Both the position numbers and the translations under genes were made by a program. A stretch of DNA of 35,625 nt from Phallusia fumigata. Lineage: Eukaryota > Chordata > Ascidiacea > Phlebobranchia > Ascidiidae. Location: assembly GCA_008931825.1 (NCBI GenBank), contig QXVZ01030115.1:1-35625 (forward strand), in the 5' to 3' direction. Below are positions 1 to 12,700 of this stretch, one piece after another; positions within the stretch are counted from its first letter, which is position 1; each line of letters opens with the position of its first letter. Below the pieces are notes generated by a model. It was not told where the DNA came from. It made no database searches and saw only the letters and a list, made by a program, of their open reading frames with translations.

Positions 1-346
1 TTAGTGTTTGGTGTTTACAGGTTGGTAAAGGTTACAATACAGTTAAACCGCTTACTGGAAAATATCATCACCAAAGCCTTTCATTTATAGGGCAGTTATT
101 AACCTATATTTGTCACCAATGGTCCTACGTTGTTTTGTATCCGCAATTCATGAAGGGCAAGAACATGCAAGCGTTTTTTTTCCGATGGAGTTTAAATGCT
201 GGAATAACTTACATTTAATTCCAAAACTGTCTCGTCAAAACGAAACAAGCATTTTGTTCCACCACAACTTTTTTATCATTAATTTTCAACATGTAGTTTC
301 ATATTTTAAAGGTAATCCCTAAATATCTGTTGTACGTTTTTTGTAG
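1..346 (+). other. Presumed intron or upstream part of the carrier gene, nothing coding recognised
   Basis: This stretch precedes the first visible exon of the mitochondrial carrier and ends in a usable acceptor (TTTTTTGTAG just before 347). The missing N-terminal part of the carrier, which should hold the first PxD motif, was searched for here and not found, so the 5' exons lie outside the window. Short open frames are present but resemble nothing I know. Confidence 0.5.
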
Positions 347-1598
347 CAACATGACGCGTTTGATCTGCGGGTGGAGATACGGCGATGCAGATCACGTGCC
401 TCAATACAGCGATATGTGCGTGGCTGCCATGGTTACTGGTGGAGTGTCTGTGTCAATCGGTGCTCCCGTTGACTTGGTAAAGGTATGAAGTTGAAAACAA
501 GGTCAAAAACGTTCATCTTCATTAAAGTCCGCGTTTTCGGCTTATTTCTTGAGAAGTTATTTTTGTTTGAGCGTTAATTTGGACGCATATATTTGTAAAT
601 AATTTTTTTGCCTTTTTGTGTCAAGGTTTATTACTGTTGCAGATTCGCCTTCAGACCCAAATAACTTCTGTATCACCGAGTATCAGCGTGTCACCAAGCA
701 ATGGTAAGTCATTTTGGAAGATTAGTTTCTTTTGTTCAATTCCCTTACTGATGCATTGGTTTCATAAAATATAAACACCCGTAATGCCAAACATCAAATT
801 TAAATTCATTCAGCAGGTGCAAACCATCTTTTGCCGAAACGACACTTTATGACGTCATTGCGAGACGTAAGCGTCACCAACGCGGCAGTTAAATGGCCTG
901 TGGCAAAAAATCACTACTACGGACCTATCGAGTGTTTTAGCGCCATCTACCGGGAACGTGGTGTGCGCGGACTGTACCGCGGGGCGGCAGCAATGGTTAT
1001 TCGGGATATACCGGGTTACGTTATTTATTTCGTACCATACGCGATGCTTTGTGCAGCGATGACACGCCACGACGAGATGACGTCAGCGCCCGCGTTACTG
1101 CTTGCTGGTGGGCTCGCGGGCGTCCTCTCGTGGGGAGCGATGCATCCAGTGGACACAGTAAAAAGCAGGTTGGTAAAAATACCGAAAATAATGCTAACTG
1201 TTAGGCACGTCAACAGAGAAGGTTCCAACTAAATTGCTCCACATAACAGTCGTCGCAAAAAAATTCACTAACTGCCTCTTTATGTGGATAACGTTTTGAA
1301 ATAAGCCTTCTCGGATAAAAAGAACATTAATTATTGTATAGTGCTTCCTTAACTAAAGCGATTTTACATGTAATGTCATCTTCCGCACAGATTACAAGCA
1401 GACAGCCATTCCAGCGACCCAAAATACCGTGGCGTAATGCACTGCACCAGCGCCAGCTACCGGACACACGGCCCTTCAATATTTTTCCGCGGCATGGCGG
1501 TAAACTCCTTGAGGGGATTCCCCCAGAGCGCCGCTCTCTTTTTCGGCTACGAGATGTCCATGAGAGCCTTTAAAAGCCTGCGCGGTCGCGACCAGTAA
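347..1598 (+). CDS. Mitochondrial carrier, SLC25A45/47/48-like (3' part, four exons)
   Basis: This gene encodes the C-terminal ~251 residues of an inner-membrane mitochondrial solute carrier. Exons are 347-482, 643-703, 817-1168 (an acceptor at 814 would add one Gln) and 1391-1598, stop TAA. All introns are GT..AG and the phases join cleanly. Exon 1 ends in PVDLVK and exon 2 continues IRLQTQ, the carrier signature of repeat 2. Exon 3 has YYGPIECFSAIYRERG, then GLYRGAAAMVIRDIPG, then the repeat 3 signature HPVDTVKSR, completed by LQAD in exon 4. Exon 4 carries the final matrix helix (KYRGVMHCTSASYRTHG) and last membrane helix (NSLRGFPQSAALFFGYE). PVDLVKIRLQTQ and RDIPGYxxYF are typical of the SLC25A45/47/48 branch (family knowledge); the substrate cannot be told from this. 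Repeat 1, roughly 60-80 residues, lies off the left edge, so the gene is partial because of the window, not broken. It converges on XPNPEP3 with 559 bp between stop codons. Confidence 0.9.
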
Positions 1599-2157
1599 CT
1601 AGAGTTTTTTTTTTAAATGGTCACATGGACTTGCGTTTAGTTATTGATACGTTTAAGTATTGTTAGTCCTGGAACACCAAGGTCCCCGTAGGTGCGTTTT
1701 TCGTTTATTGTTGAAAAAAGTGTTGGCATCGTTTTGGATGTTTTATCGTAGTTTCATTCCAATTACCATTGTTCGTGCGTTCTTGTTTTCATTCGTTTTG
1801 TCATGAAAATCTCAACAATCTACGTTTAGTTTTCATTCGAATTTGCCTTGCATTGCTAGCTGAGGCCTTACGTTGTTTTTGCCAAAACAGCCCAACTTTG
1901 TCTGTACGTTTTTGTTACCATTGACCATTCCAAACTTACATCTGCTTTGGTGTTCCTCAAATACAGTGCAATTAAATTTTTGTTTCACGACGTTATACCG
2001 TCTTTTCCAAAACATGCCATGCCTTACTCAACAAAATTGGTTTATTTCTATTTGTTTCAACATTCAGAATATCTCGCGCTTTTCCCCGGTCTCGTTCTTA
2101 AAAACTCCAACGATACTGCTTACGTCAAACATCAGTTGCGTCACGACTTTGACGATG
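1599..2157. other. Convergent intergenic region with two 3' UTRs
   Basis: This stretch lies between the stop codons of the plus-strand carrier and minus-strand XPNPEP3. It is T-rich on the plus strand and holds no recognised coding exon. A minus-strand AATAAA (plus-strand TTTATT at 2041-2046) is 112 bp past the XPNPEP3 stop. The nearest plus-strand candidate for the carrier is a weaker ATTAAA at 1971-1976. If both are used, the two 3' UTRs come very close or overlap. Confidence 0.5.
2041..2046 (-). promoter_or_regulatory. Candidate polyadenylation signal of XPNPEP3
   Basis: Minus-strand AATAAA lies 112 bp downstream of the XPNPEP3 stop codon. The hexamer is common in A+T-rich DNA, so position is the only support. 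Confidence 0.4.
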
Positions 2158-5100
2158 TCATCTTGACGCAAGTAGATTCTCAAGTTCGTCACCGTTCTTA
2201 GGGCATGCCTCGGTGAGCACAACAGGTCCCGATGACGTAATTAGTACGTCATCTTCGATTCGGATTCCAATGCCGCGAAATTCCTCGCGGACAGTGACGT
2301 CATCGCTGCGTATGTAAATGCCTGAAACGATTTACGTGTGTAAATGCCTTCGGTTTTAGGTGGGCCAGTAGTTCCTAACCGTTTAGTAATATTTTATGTC
2401 ACTTCTTGTCTAGTGGGAGAGGAATGAAAAGTTTCAAACTATGCGAAGGGAGAATGTATCAAAAAGGTATGGAACCATACGGTTAGGTACAGCTACCATG
2501 CCACTGGTTTACCTGGTTCGATGGTGACGACCATTCCTGGTGCAAGAGTGGTTGATTTTGCAATACCATCTGTATCATGAACGTCCATGCCCAACCAGTG
2601 ACCAACATGGTGGGGACAAAATTTGCGACCAACCTTAAGTAAGCGTGATGAATTTAGTGTGATTTTTTCCAAAATCAATTTGCTTTCAATCAAAAGTCAC
2701 CAGAAAGTCAAGCAATAAGTACTATCCAAGCCACATACCGAAGCACAGGGTTGTAAGCCCAAAACTGAATTGTATGTTGTGCGCTAATGATTTTTTGAAC
2801 TGAAATCCTTCGAGTAATGGCTATAATTTGACCCTATGCCTCATTGTGTTGTATAAATTAAAATTTGAAACCTGACTCCACATATTAGTATGTGTACACC
2901 TCCCTATGCAACAGCGTAAGAAATGCAACTTATAGTAAATAAGCAACTTACAGTTAGCAAGTCTTCCTTCTCCACTTTGTCAACCAAAATATCATTACTG
3001 ACCATTTCCTGAGCCAGCATGCTCACCATGGCCAGGTAAATTTGCTGCAAAGATGCACCGACCCTACATAGAAGAACACAGGCTTCCTGGACACGCAGTA
3101 CTGCATCATACACAGCTCTCTGGGGTTTACTGAATCTGCATAAGAGACACGTGTTTCAGATTTCCAAACCTTTTCTGAAGTTGGTTTCGGCAAATAATAG
3201 CACAAATTTGTTTCACTTTAGAAAATTTAACGCCATACTTAATTCTGTATGCACCAAAAAGTACTCTGAAAAAAAGCCTGTGTAGAATTTGGCTTACATT
3301 AATCCAGAACTAAACATCTAGAAATCATTGTATACTATGTTTATTGGAAGTTTCTATCAATTACATTTGTCTGAACCAGAGGTTGGCAGCTTTTGTCAGC
3401 CATTTCCTTTTACCAAACGAAGAACTTCATGGAGCCACACACCCTTTTCGATCACTGAATAAAGGTAACAGACAGTTTGTTTTGCAGACGATTGTGATAA
3501 ACGCTACTTTTATAAATCAATATTGTGGCACGTAGTACTATAATGATTACAACAATAATGTGTCCATCACATTGTAGAAAGATGAAAGAGCTGCACGTGG
3601 CCCCAGAGCCTAGTTATGCCAACCTCTGGTCTAAACCATTGCAACAAAGGTATAGCGCTGACAAGAACACTACTTTAAAACTGTTGACTTCCGATTGATG
3701 GCAAAATTTGGAATAGCTATCAAACTAAGTTGCATAACAAAGTAATGCAGCAAGTTACTCTTACCTTCCATTGATTGGCCAGGTTCTGGTAATATCAGCG
3801 ACATAACCATGGTATTCAGCGCCAGCATCCACCAATACCAGTTCCCCATCCTTTATGCGTTGGTCATTGACAATGTAATGCAGTGTGTTGGCCCTTAAAG
3901 TGTCATTTCGGAAAATGGATTAATCAACAGTAACGATGTCAACACTATTATGTTCATAACATAGATAACAACAGACAATACAAAAAATCTAGTTACATAG
4001 ATCAATAGCTTTAATACCTGTTTCCACCAGCTACTACAGGCGGATATGCAAGCATCTGTGCTCCTCCAAGTCGACACTCACAATCAAGCAGGGCATGGAT
4101 TGAACTCTCATTAATGTTTGGATAAGAAACAGGAATAACCCTCTTAAATGCCTAAAGGAAAAGATAAATACACTTAACACAACACAAGTTTGTTATGTTA
4201 AAAAGGGATGTTGGACTAACATTAAATTTAAAAAAACATGGTGGTTGTTAACATAACTTTTACATGCATAATATACTACTAAGAAGCAAACCAGCTGTGT
4301 TGTATTCTTATCTGCATGTGTTGTCAGAGAACACAGTGTAAAACAGTAATTTTATGCAACATCTTTTAAATAGATTTGTTTGCTTTACCTTGCAAATAGT
4401 TGCAACACTGAAAAAAATGCTATGCCAAATGTGCCAATGATATTTCACCAGGTCATAAAATCATTTAAAGTTATCTTGAATCTATACTTTTACATTATCT
4501 TTATTTACCAGTCCCTCTAAAAAGACAAGATACTTGCAGGTGAGGTTTAATGTCTTAGAAATAATGGATTATGGTTAGAAAACAGTTGGGGGCATGGAAC
4601 ATGAGGTTTTGGGGGCACAAAGTTTGCATTTATAGATAAAAAGTAACAAATGTACCCTGTCTGCCTGCACCTTGCCTATAACTTGACAGTTTATGAGAAA
4701 ACAGAAAGATACTGTACCTCAGCTGTTATTATTCCTGCTTTTCCCATTAGATATACTTCATTTTCTGTTTTAATGTGTCTTTGTCGGTGAATAAAATCGG
4801 ACACAGGACAAATGTTTATCTTCTTGTCGAATGCTTCATTAAGAAAAGGTCTGCAATTCCAAAAATACCAATTATGATTTTGTCTGTTCAGGATCAAAGG
4901 TAAACACTGACAAGTTAGCTACTCAAAAACAGCAGCTGTATAATTTACCTCATGTGTTTCATATGTAGATGTATATTAGTCTTTTTCTGGAAGTCATACC
5001 AAACTGTATATTCTTCTGAAAGAAAGTTACTCAACAGTTTGGGGAAGTCTTCAATTGATCCAGTGGAATGAACACCTACAAAGTGCAATGCCAAATTTTT

Positions 5101-6465
5101 CATAAATCTTTGGGTGACATAGGAATAGTCACAGTAGTATACAACTAAGCTGACTGCCTTTGGCCAAAACAACTGTTAGTTAAAGCGTCAAGATCAGTTT
5201 CATCATTTAAACAATCACATGGCATTTATTGTTGACGTGAAAATTGTAAATGAAGTCAGCAATAATAGCACAAATGTGCCATAATTTTCATGTGCACCAA
5301 AAGTAATTGCCTTTGTCATAATAATTATAGGTTGTGTATGACATAAACTTTTTAAATCCACTAGTGGTAGGCTGGGTTAAACACCAACAGTATGGTACCT
5401 GTGTGCTGCAGTGCACCTTCTATTCCTGCACGAGGTCCATGCCACAACTCTTTGGTTGAGTCTCTATCTCTGACCAGAAGAGTGGATTTGTATTCACAAC
5501 TTGTGTCTCCTGGAAATGTTTCCATGATAAGACAACTATCCGGTTCCTGCAGAAGTAACCAGAGGCATACCTATGTTTATTTTCCTCAATCACAGGCAAC
5601 AAAAAACAGTTGTATTTAAATCTGATATTTTAAGTAGAAGGTCAAGTGATTCTTAGCATGAATGTTAAACTCTATGCACCAATATAAAGGTTATGAATAC
5701 CATGTTTGCCAGCAAAATTCAACAAGAAGCATAAAGTAGCATAGCAACATGTTTAATCGAACGATTACTCACCAAAAATCCTGTTAAATATCTGAAGTTG
5801 GTGTTCTGGTGAAAAGGATATGGTATGTCCTCCGTCATGTAAGTAATCGCTTCTCCAAACAAAATAACCACATGTGCCTTTGCACTGCTCTGCTAAAAAA
5901 AAACAAGCTTTCCCACTTTGAACCATTGACTAATGGGTATTCAATTGCCACTTACATTTTTGCCCACAATATTTGCAGATGCGACTGAAGACATTAGAGA
6001 GGACCTTCTAGATTCATAATCATGCTTAGATAAAGATGGTGTTACCTCATCTATTTTTGTAAAACAATATAATTAACAAGCTTTGATGGAACCACTGGTC
6101 TGAGGTTAGACAATTTTATGGTAAGGTTTATATCACTTTTAAATCATATGATACACTTCTAAAACAGCAATAAAAAGAGCAATAAATTAAAATGCGTAGC
6201 GGAACTAAAAAATGCATATCTTTGTCAAAGTGCTGACACACGCAATAAATTCCGAAAAACGTGAAACAAACGTACCTTGCTTCATCAAAAATGGATGTGT
6301 AAAAGAGGTGGGTTGGCCAATACTTCTTTCCAGCTCAGCAGACGATTGGGACGATAAACAACGATGCACACATGGGGTTGATAATAAACGTGACCTGATT
6401 CCAGCAAATTTGCAAATACAAGCTAACGAACCTTTCATTTTTCCAAACTTCACCGATGTCTTCAT
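2158..6465 (-). CDS. XPNPEP3: Xaa-Pro aminopeptidase 3, complete, 11 exons
   Basis: This is a metallopeptidase (family M24B) that removes an N-terminal residue preceding proline; in animals it is mitochondrial. Exons in order: 6276-6465, 5956-6050, 5773-5892, 5399-5546, 4949-5075, 4718-4850, 4018-4151, 3765-3893, 2952-3135, 2513-2633, 2158-2321. They sum to 1545 nt, giving 514 aa (human about 507), with every GT..AG junction in phase. The ATG at 6465 gives a Lys/Arg-rich, acid-free start ([12 protein letters not shown]) suited to mitochondrial import, followed by [14 protein letters not shown], the family's N-domain opening. Later landmarks are [57 protein letters not shown] and [11 protein letters not shown]. 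Expected dinuclear metal ligands are all present: Asp338 (LVDAG), Asp349 (ADITRTWP), His432 (VGHW), Glu459 (TIEPG) and Glu483 (RIEDD). The weakest junction is the exon 10 acceptor (CGCTTACTTAAG), the only one keeping phase. A MITE lies in intron 8. Confidence 0.95.
3377..3628. mobile_element. Non-autonomous hAT-type MITE in intron 8 of XPNPEP3
   Basis: This is a 252-bp element with perfect 12-bp terminal inverted repeats, CAGAGGTTGGCA at 3377-3388 and TGCCAACCTCTG at 3617-3628. It is flanked by 8-bp direct repeats GTCTGAAC (3369-3376) and GTCTAAAC (3629-3636), matching at 7 of 8 positions. CAGRGG-type ends and an 8-bp target duplication are the marks of hAT transposons. There is no transposase frame, so it would have moved in trans. 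It sits wholly within an intron (3136-3764) and leaves the splice sites untouched. Confidence 0.85.
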
Positions 6466-9400
6466 GAACAAATTACTGAAACTTTTAAGTCGGTCAGTAA
6501 TTTCATGTTAGGGAATGTACCCGGGAATTTCCCGAAAATTTAAGCAATAAGTTTCTAGTATTCTATGGTTAAGGTAAATTTGTACAGTACGAACATTAAT
6601 AATACAGTTCTATGATGCATTTGGCAAAAAAACAGTAATGTATATGTACTAAGCAACATGTTTTGTTTAAATGTATGATGTGATCTAATTTTTTGGAACA
6701 TAGGTGTATGAAACAAAATTGTATTTTGCGCTGAGGTAGCCTAACAAGACACAAACAAAAACCTACGCAATTAAAATTTTTTTCATTCGCAGCAATTTTT
6801 CTGTCGTTGTAGTAACTAGAATTTCGCGACCGATGTAAAATCGGAGTCATGAAATAACAGAAAACACTTGCGGCGCTGCAATGCTAACCAACTCAATTTA
6901 TCCCACCTACTATCGGCTTGCAGCAGCCTTATTTTTAGTCGCAGTCACATGCGTTTTTTGTTTCTGACCGACAAGGAGGAATGCGTGGCCATCATTTTTA
7001 GCCTCACCAGATAGCACGTTGCCAATATTTTCTTCAGTGACTTGCTATGAATGCTAAAATCACTAGTTGCTGGCTATTGGAGTTTTTGATGATCAGAATC
7101 GTCCATACGTTGTGTTACATATGATATTTTGCCCTTCACTTTTTGACGAAAGCATAAATAATAAAATACTGTAAAGATCCGTATAAGTTTCTTGGAGTGC
7201 CTTTCATTTAAAGGTTGTTGGTATCATGCTCTTTAATGTTAGTAGAGTTTGACATTTCAAACGTTAGCCTAACCACTCTTTGCGGAATTACATCGCACTC
7301 AGTAACCAACATGTTGGAACACCAATTGATGTTGTATGTATCATTGCACACCGGTTGCCACGATAAACGTTGTGTGCCTCTCACAGTCCACTGGCAAAGA
7401 TGCTCGTCACAAACCAGTGCGCCCGAATTTAGACTAAGCTAAACTGCAAATGTGGGGAAGCTACCAGTTAAATCAGCTCTAAATCGTGCTTCATGCATCT
7501 GATGTGATCGAAGTTATATAGCGACGTGTTTTAGTTTGCAAAAATGCTTACATTTTTGTCAGCGTGAAAAACAATAGCAATTAAATAAACCTGAGCAAAC
7601 AACCTATAAGAAAATCCAGTACAAAATACACACAATTGTAGAAGTTTCTACTGTATCGTGTTAGCACATTTTGTTTTGAACAAAACTCTGTTTAACGTTT
7701 AAAGTTTATTTTGTTGAAACCGTTGCGAAAGAAACACGACCGAACACGCCAAAGGCAAAAGTGATTGAACCTACTTCATACCCACCTATACTCCGCTAAA
7801 ACTGTAGCGAAGTTAATTTGTGGCCCACATCAGTGACACATACAAGAACCTATCAGATACCAAAACATTGTTGCTACACATATAAACCAAAGCACTTGCA
7901 TGTCCTTTCACTGTGTTAAGTGTTTTATAAATGCTTTGTGATAGAAAGTGGTAGCAAAATAGTTTTAGAAAAGCATAAAAAACTTCGTGAAAGCATAAGA
8001 ATACAGGCCAAACAAAATATACAGTAGCTGTGCTAGCGGTTGCCGGGAGTACAGTTCATACATTTTGCTTGCCAAGCTTGACTTGGGATTTAGAACAAAA
8101 CAACACAGGTTAGCGACATGCAAAAGCGTATAGGTAAATTCAGACGAAAAGCAGAAAATAAGTAAGTGGCGATTTATACAGGTTTAAAGCTTTAATTTGA
8201 CAGGTTAGGATTAGGTATCCAACAATTAAAACGACAAGCCACATCTAATCGTTAGAAAAACGTAAGGTGCAATAAAAACAACATCAAATTCAGCTTTATG
8301 AGGGCTTATTGCGGGTGCCTTCAAACACTACTGTACAGATGACAATAGTCCGTTGATTATAGTGTTACGTGTGTTTTTAATATCAAGAACCCATTGGCTG
8401 CATGATTCATTTGGAAAAAAAGACGTAAGCATTTGCTGTTCCAAACATCTGTTGTATGGTTTTGAAAGGCACCGGTTTGTAATGATATGACCTGCCGTTT
8501 TGTGTAGTTCAAAACTATCAAATTTCCTCGAAACGCATTTATGACCTGACATGTCATTATCGAAAGACAGCAAAAATGTTTTAGCGTCTAAATACCCAAA
8601 AAGCGTTAGATGCGCTTCACAAAATGGGTTCACGTTTAGGGGTAGGAACGTATAGTTAACGATATTACAAGTTCCCTATTGTGCATGTGATAAAAACAGA
8701 AGACAGAGCCGTAGAGAGGTATATAGAAGAAATAGGCATCGCAAATCAACAGCTCTGTTCAAAGTAAAACAACATTATATTAATACAGAAAGCGTCCAGT
8801 CCCAAAAAAGTCATTACGTAGCTCGTATCAAGGCTGCACTAAGTTGGAGCTTGCAATATTGAAGAGTCGTGGTTATTTCGTAAAATCGGCAAAAAATGTT
8901 CAGATTAGTTCGTAGGGTATAGCTGGGCATGCTAAAACGCAGTCAAAACTAAATGCAAGCCACCATTGAAAGTAAATTGCACGTAAAAGTCGCATGCCAC
9001 TTCAGGCAAACTGTTTGATAGAACATGGTGATACTGGAGCAAAATCCCACTTTGTTGTTGCTGCGATCTAGAGCTTGCGACTGGTGCCCTAACCAACTAT
9101 TTCCAAAACAGAGTGAAGCGCGAAGCAAGAATCTGGAAGCAACCGGCAAGAATACAGCAAAGGCTCTGCTAGCTAACATCATGGCCTTGGACGTATTTTA
9201 GCAACAAGCTTTTTTTACGAAACTCTCTAGCTGGACGTGATCATTGAGTTTCTACAAGCTTAGGGTAAGAAAAGAAACATAGTTGAAGCATATTTACGAT
9301 ACAAACAAATATGACCAAACCAAAATATTTAACAAAATACCACGTTTCAAACTTTACGTCCATCTATAATTTGTGGCGCAGCCGATTTAGTAATAACGCA

Positions 9401-9798
9401 CCCTTCAACTTATGGGGTTTTTGTAGTTTAAAGTTTGCAATGCAAACCAGCAAATCGAAGTTTAAAAAGTGCGCATTTTTTGAATACCCAGTATGTCCAG
9501 TTTTTAAAACCACCCGGATAAAACTCCACCAAATTGTTTTTAGTTCTTGAAGGAAACTTTCGTACCGATTGTTGTGAAGCTGTTTGCCACAGAACGCAGG
9601 TCGCTACAAATTCCTGCATAGTTTTCAGGCTAAAGCACGCATAGTTTTTCGTCCACTAAAATAGGTCAGCCATGTAGCCATCAAGGTACTCTGAAGAGCG
9701 ATCGGGCAAAACAAGGCTTACGCGAGTAAAAAAAGCTGTCCGAAATCAGTGGACTGAACGCCTTAGTTCTGGTCTTAAAATCAGACCTAGTTCAAAGG
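6466..9798. other. Intergenic region, no convincing gene
   Basis: This stretch spans from the XPNPEP3 start to the end of glycosyltransferase gene A and should include the XPNPEP3 promoter just right of 6465, though no TATA box or clear initiator stands out. Several open frames of 60-100 codons occur on both strands, as expected by chance at this base composition. Two minus-strand pieces look slightly protein-like: a possible terminal exon at 6910-7044 and an Ala/Leu/Arg-rich frame starting near 9182. They could not be joined to each other or to a known family. Confidence 0.5.
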
Positions 9799-12700
9799 TC
9801 AGCACGTACAAATTTCTTTTGTCCTAAACTCGTTTCTTATCTTGGCCCATTCGTTTTTCATGAAGCCAATCTTGATATCGCTTCTTTTCCTCTTGTAACC
9901 CAGAAAATGGTGGGCTATCGTGGCGTTGGGAGTAATCACCATATCGTCCGGCATTCCCATCTTTTCCCTTAAGATACCAGTAATCCAAACATCGTCAACG
10001 CTCAAATGTGGCGTGTGCCTTGACACTTCGAAAAGCTGAGCCACCGCGCTTATTCTCGTGGTATAAAATCCTCCCAAGCACGACTTCGGGTAGTAAGGCC
10101 ACTTGTATTCCTTTTCCGAGATATACCACTTCTTGTACAAGCCCGTCTTGTTTCTGTACGGCTGTGCGGAGTTGATTGTTCTGTAGGTGCAGATTATCGG
10201 AAACTCAGGCCATCTGTAGTCAGTGACGTTCCTACGCCCTTCGTCGATAATCTCTTGTAAACGACCTACGTTGACCATAAAGTCGTCGTCACCGGAAGAA
10301 TAGAAATAGTCGTCCGGTAGGTTTTCCATCGCCCATTGCATTCCGGCCATAGTTTTCATAGGCATGCTCCTACAAAGACATGAGCAAGATTTATATAAGT
10401 ACTGTTACCAATAGTATGTATTAGTATTCTTGTTCTTACAAGCTAATTTCAGTACCAATGTTTGCTTCACCTGGATCTGACTTTAAGTCATAGGCTCATG
10501 CCCAAAAAACAAACTTTGGGTTATGTGGAGTCATAAACTTGTCATAGCACGTTTCTAGGAAAAACCGGCCGTTAGAATACTTATGTAGATGTTTCACAAT
10601 TACGTAATGCAAAATTTGCTTGTCCGCTCGTTAAGTACAAATTTAGCTGTGCTAAAAATTTTAACGAAAGGTCGTGTCTCAAAATTAACCACGACACTGC
10701 GCTCAGACATTGTAACTGCTTCATCTTGTTTCACATTGTGGTTTCGGTTCATTTGTTGGACAAACAAAGACGTACCGTTCACTAATACACTAAACACGCA
10801 CCGTACTGTGGTACTAGCGAAACCCATGCAAACAAATGCTCAACTTGTTTCGCAGCAAAAAGAAAGCAGTAAAAAATACAAATATAGGACTCGTTAACAG
10901 TTAGAACAGATCTCAATTCAGTTGCTTTGTAATCATTGGTTATCGAGTAACAGGTACTTAAACAGGTACTGTTTATGAAAGGTGTTAAGACAATTTTCCA
11001 GAAAAATGCATTTTATAGTGTATTTTGTCCCTTATCAAACAAAAAACATCCCGGCTTCACGAGGCGACTGTAGGGTTCGTTTCTTTCTAGATCCGTGCTA
11101 AAGCTAAGGCTGGATGTGCTGTGTCCGCCATATGTTACATACAAAACCAACATGCCGAGACAATCAATCAATGTCTCGTAACACACAACCCAATACATCA
11201 GGCTAGCGACTCACTGGTAATCATCAGGTCCGTCAAAGAGCAACAGATCCCCGTATCTGTTTCCCTCTTCGGCCAACAGCTTGTGAATCATTCCCTCGGA
11301 TTTTCCGATCACAAAGACGGTCGCGAATCTTCCTCCATCCACGTGCCTCATGGATCCCCAGGTCCTCCGGAGCAACTCCCGTCGGATGAAATTGCCAGCA
11401 GCGGACTTGATGAAGTTCACCATGGACCACTTGTGATCTGCGAATTGGGTTTTAAACATTGCAAAGTGGCGATGTCTTAAGACTAAAGCACTGTCTTAAG
11501 ATCAAAGCAAACTGATTGAATATTGAAACAGTTCCGGCAAATTTAAGACAAAGTTTAGACTTTTAAAGTGCGATTATCCATCGCAACATATGCAGTTTAT
11601 TGGGTTTATAACTTGTGGACTATATTTTATTTAAGTCATATGAGTTCAACCTCAAGTTAATTCTCAAGTCCAGTCAGTCATAAGTTTGTTTGCTGGTAAC
11701 TACAGCGACAGACTCCTTTTGAGAAAATAATGCCCAACCCAGTATTAGGGAGCGTAACACACAAAAGAGAAATCGAATCATATTTCGACCTATTCATTAG
11801 TATCGATTGGGATGCAATGGTCCAACCACGAAAGGTGATAGATATTGATTTTATTCTATGATGCCAGATTACGGCGAATTTCTTTTCAAATTATACGCCA
11901 CGCACCAAAATATCAAACAAAGCCCGATTCCTCTGCTGTAACCAAAACCACCGCAGCGCCGATGGGTTTAAATGATTTGCATCCTAAATTTGTGTTTTAA
12001 GAATTTAGATTTTAGTTACGACAAATAAACAAAGAAAACTAATTCGTCATACAAAATGAAAAATATGCTGATTGATTAAGGCAATATGTGTTATGTTATT
12101 TATAAGTTGTTCAAAAAAGTTAAGTTTGTGAGACAAAACGATCCTCAAAACAAATATTTTAACGTTTCGGTAAATCTTAAGTTTTGCTGCGCTTAAAACA
12201 TGCATAATGATTAAAGCGGATTCTAAACAAACTCTGTGTGGTCAAAAGGGATAAACTTTAAACGCGTTTATATGCGTGAGGAGAAACAACAACATGTTCC
12301 ATCCATAACAGATGATAAAAATAGACTTCGAAAAAGCTAGTCACTTTTAAGCCACATTCTATATTGTCACCATTCGTTCTACCCTCGGCAAAAAAACAAA
12401 AAGCCGGGAATCTTACGTGCATTCAGCCGAGACGAGCCTAAACCAGCAAATGACGCATTTTGAGGCTCGGCTATTTTTCTTTGCGACGTCATTTTGACGT
12501 GAATTGGCGTGACGTTACAAGGTGTGACTCGTCAAACTTTTGCTACGTGCTTCAACAGGGCTTACTGACCTTTGCTTAATAGGGACTACAAAGCTCCCCG
12601 TTGCACGCAGGCAGATTTAAGCCACGGTAAAGTGCAGACAAGCACGAGTTTGTATTTAAAAGATTTATTTTTTGCATTACCTAGTCGAAATACCTGAAAT

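Noticed and set aside
6078-6110. GGAACCACTG, resembling a right hAT terminus, in intron 1 of XPNPEP3
   Set aside because: No matching CAGTGGTTCC left end or 8-bp duplication could be found nearby.
7224-7440. Cys-containing minus-strand frame (includes ALVCDEHLCQWTVRG), opposite a 75-codon plus-strand frame
   Set aside because: It looks protein-like at first sight, but the obvious acceptor (TTTGCAG) leads into stops in all frames and the opposite strand is open as well; no homologue comes to mind.
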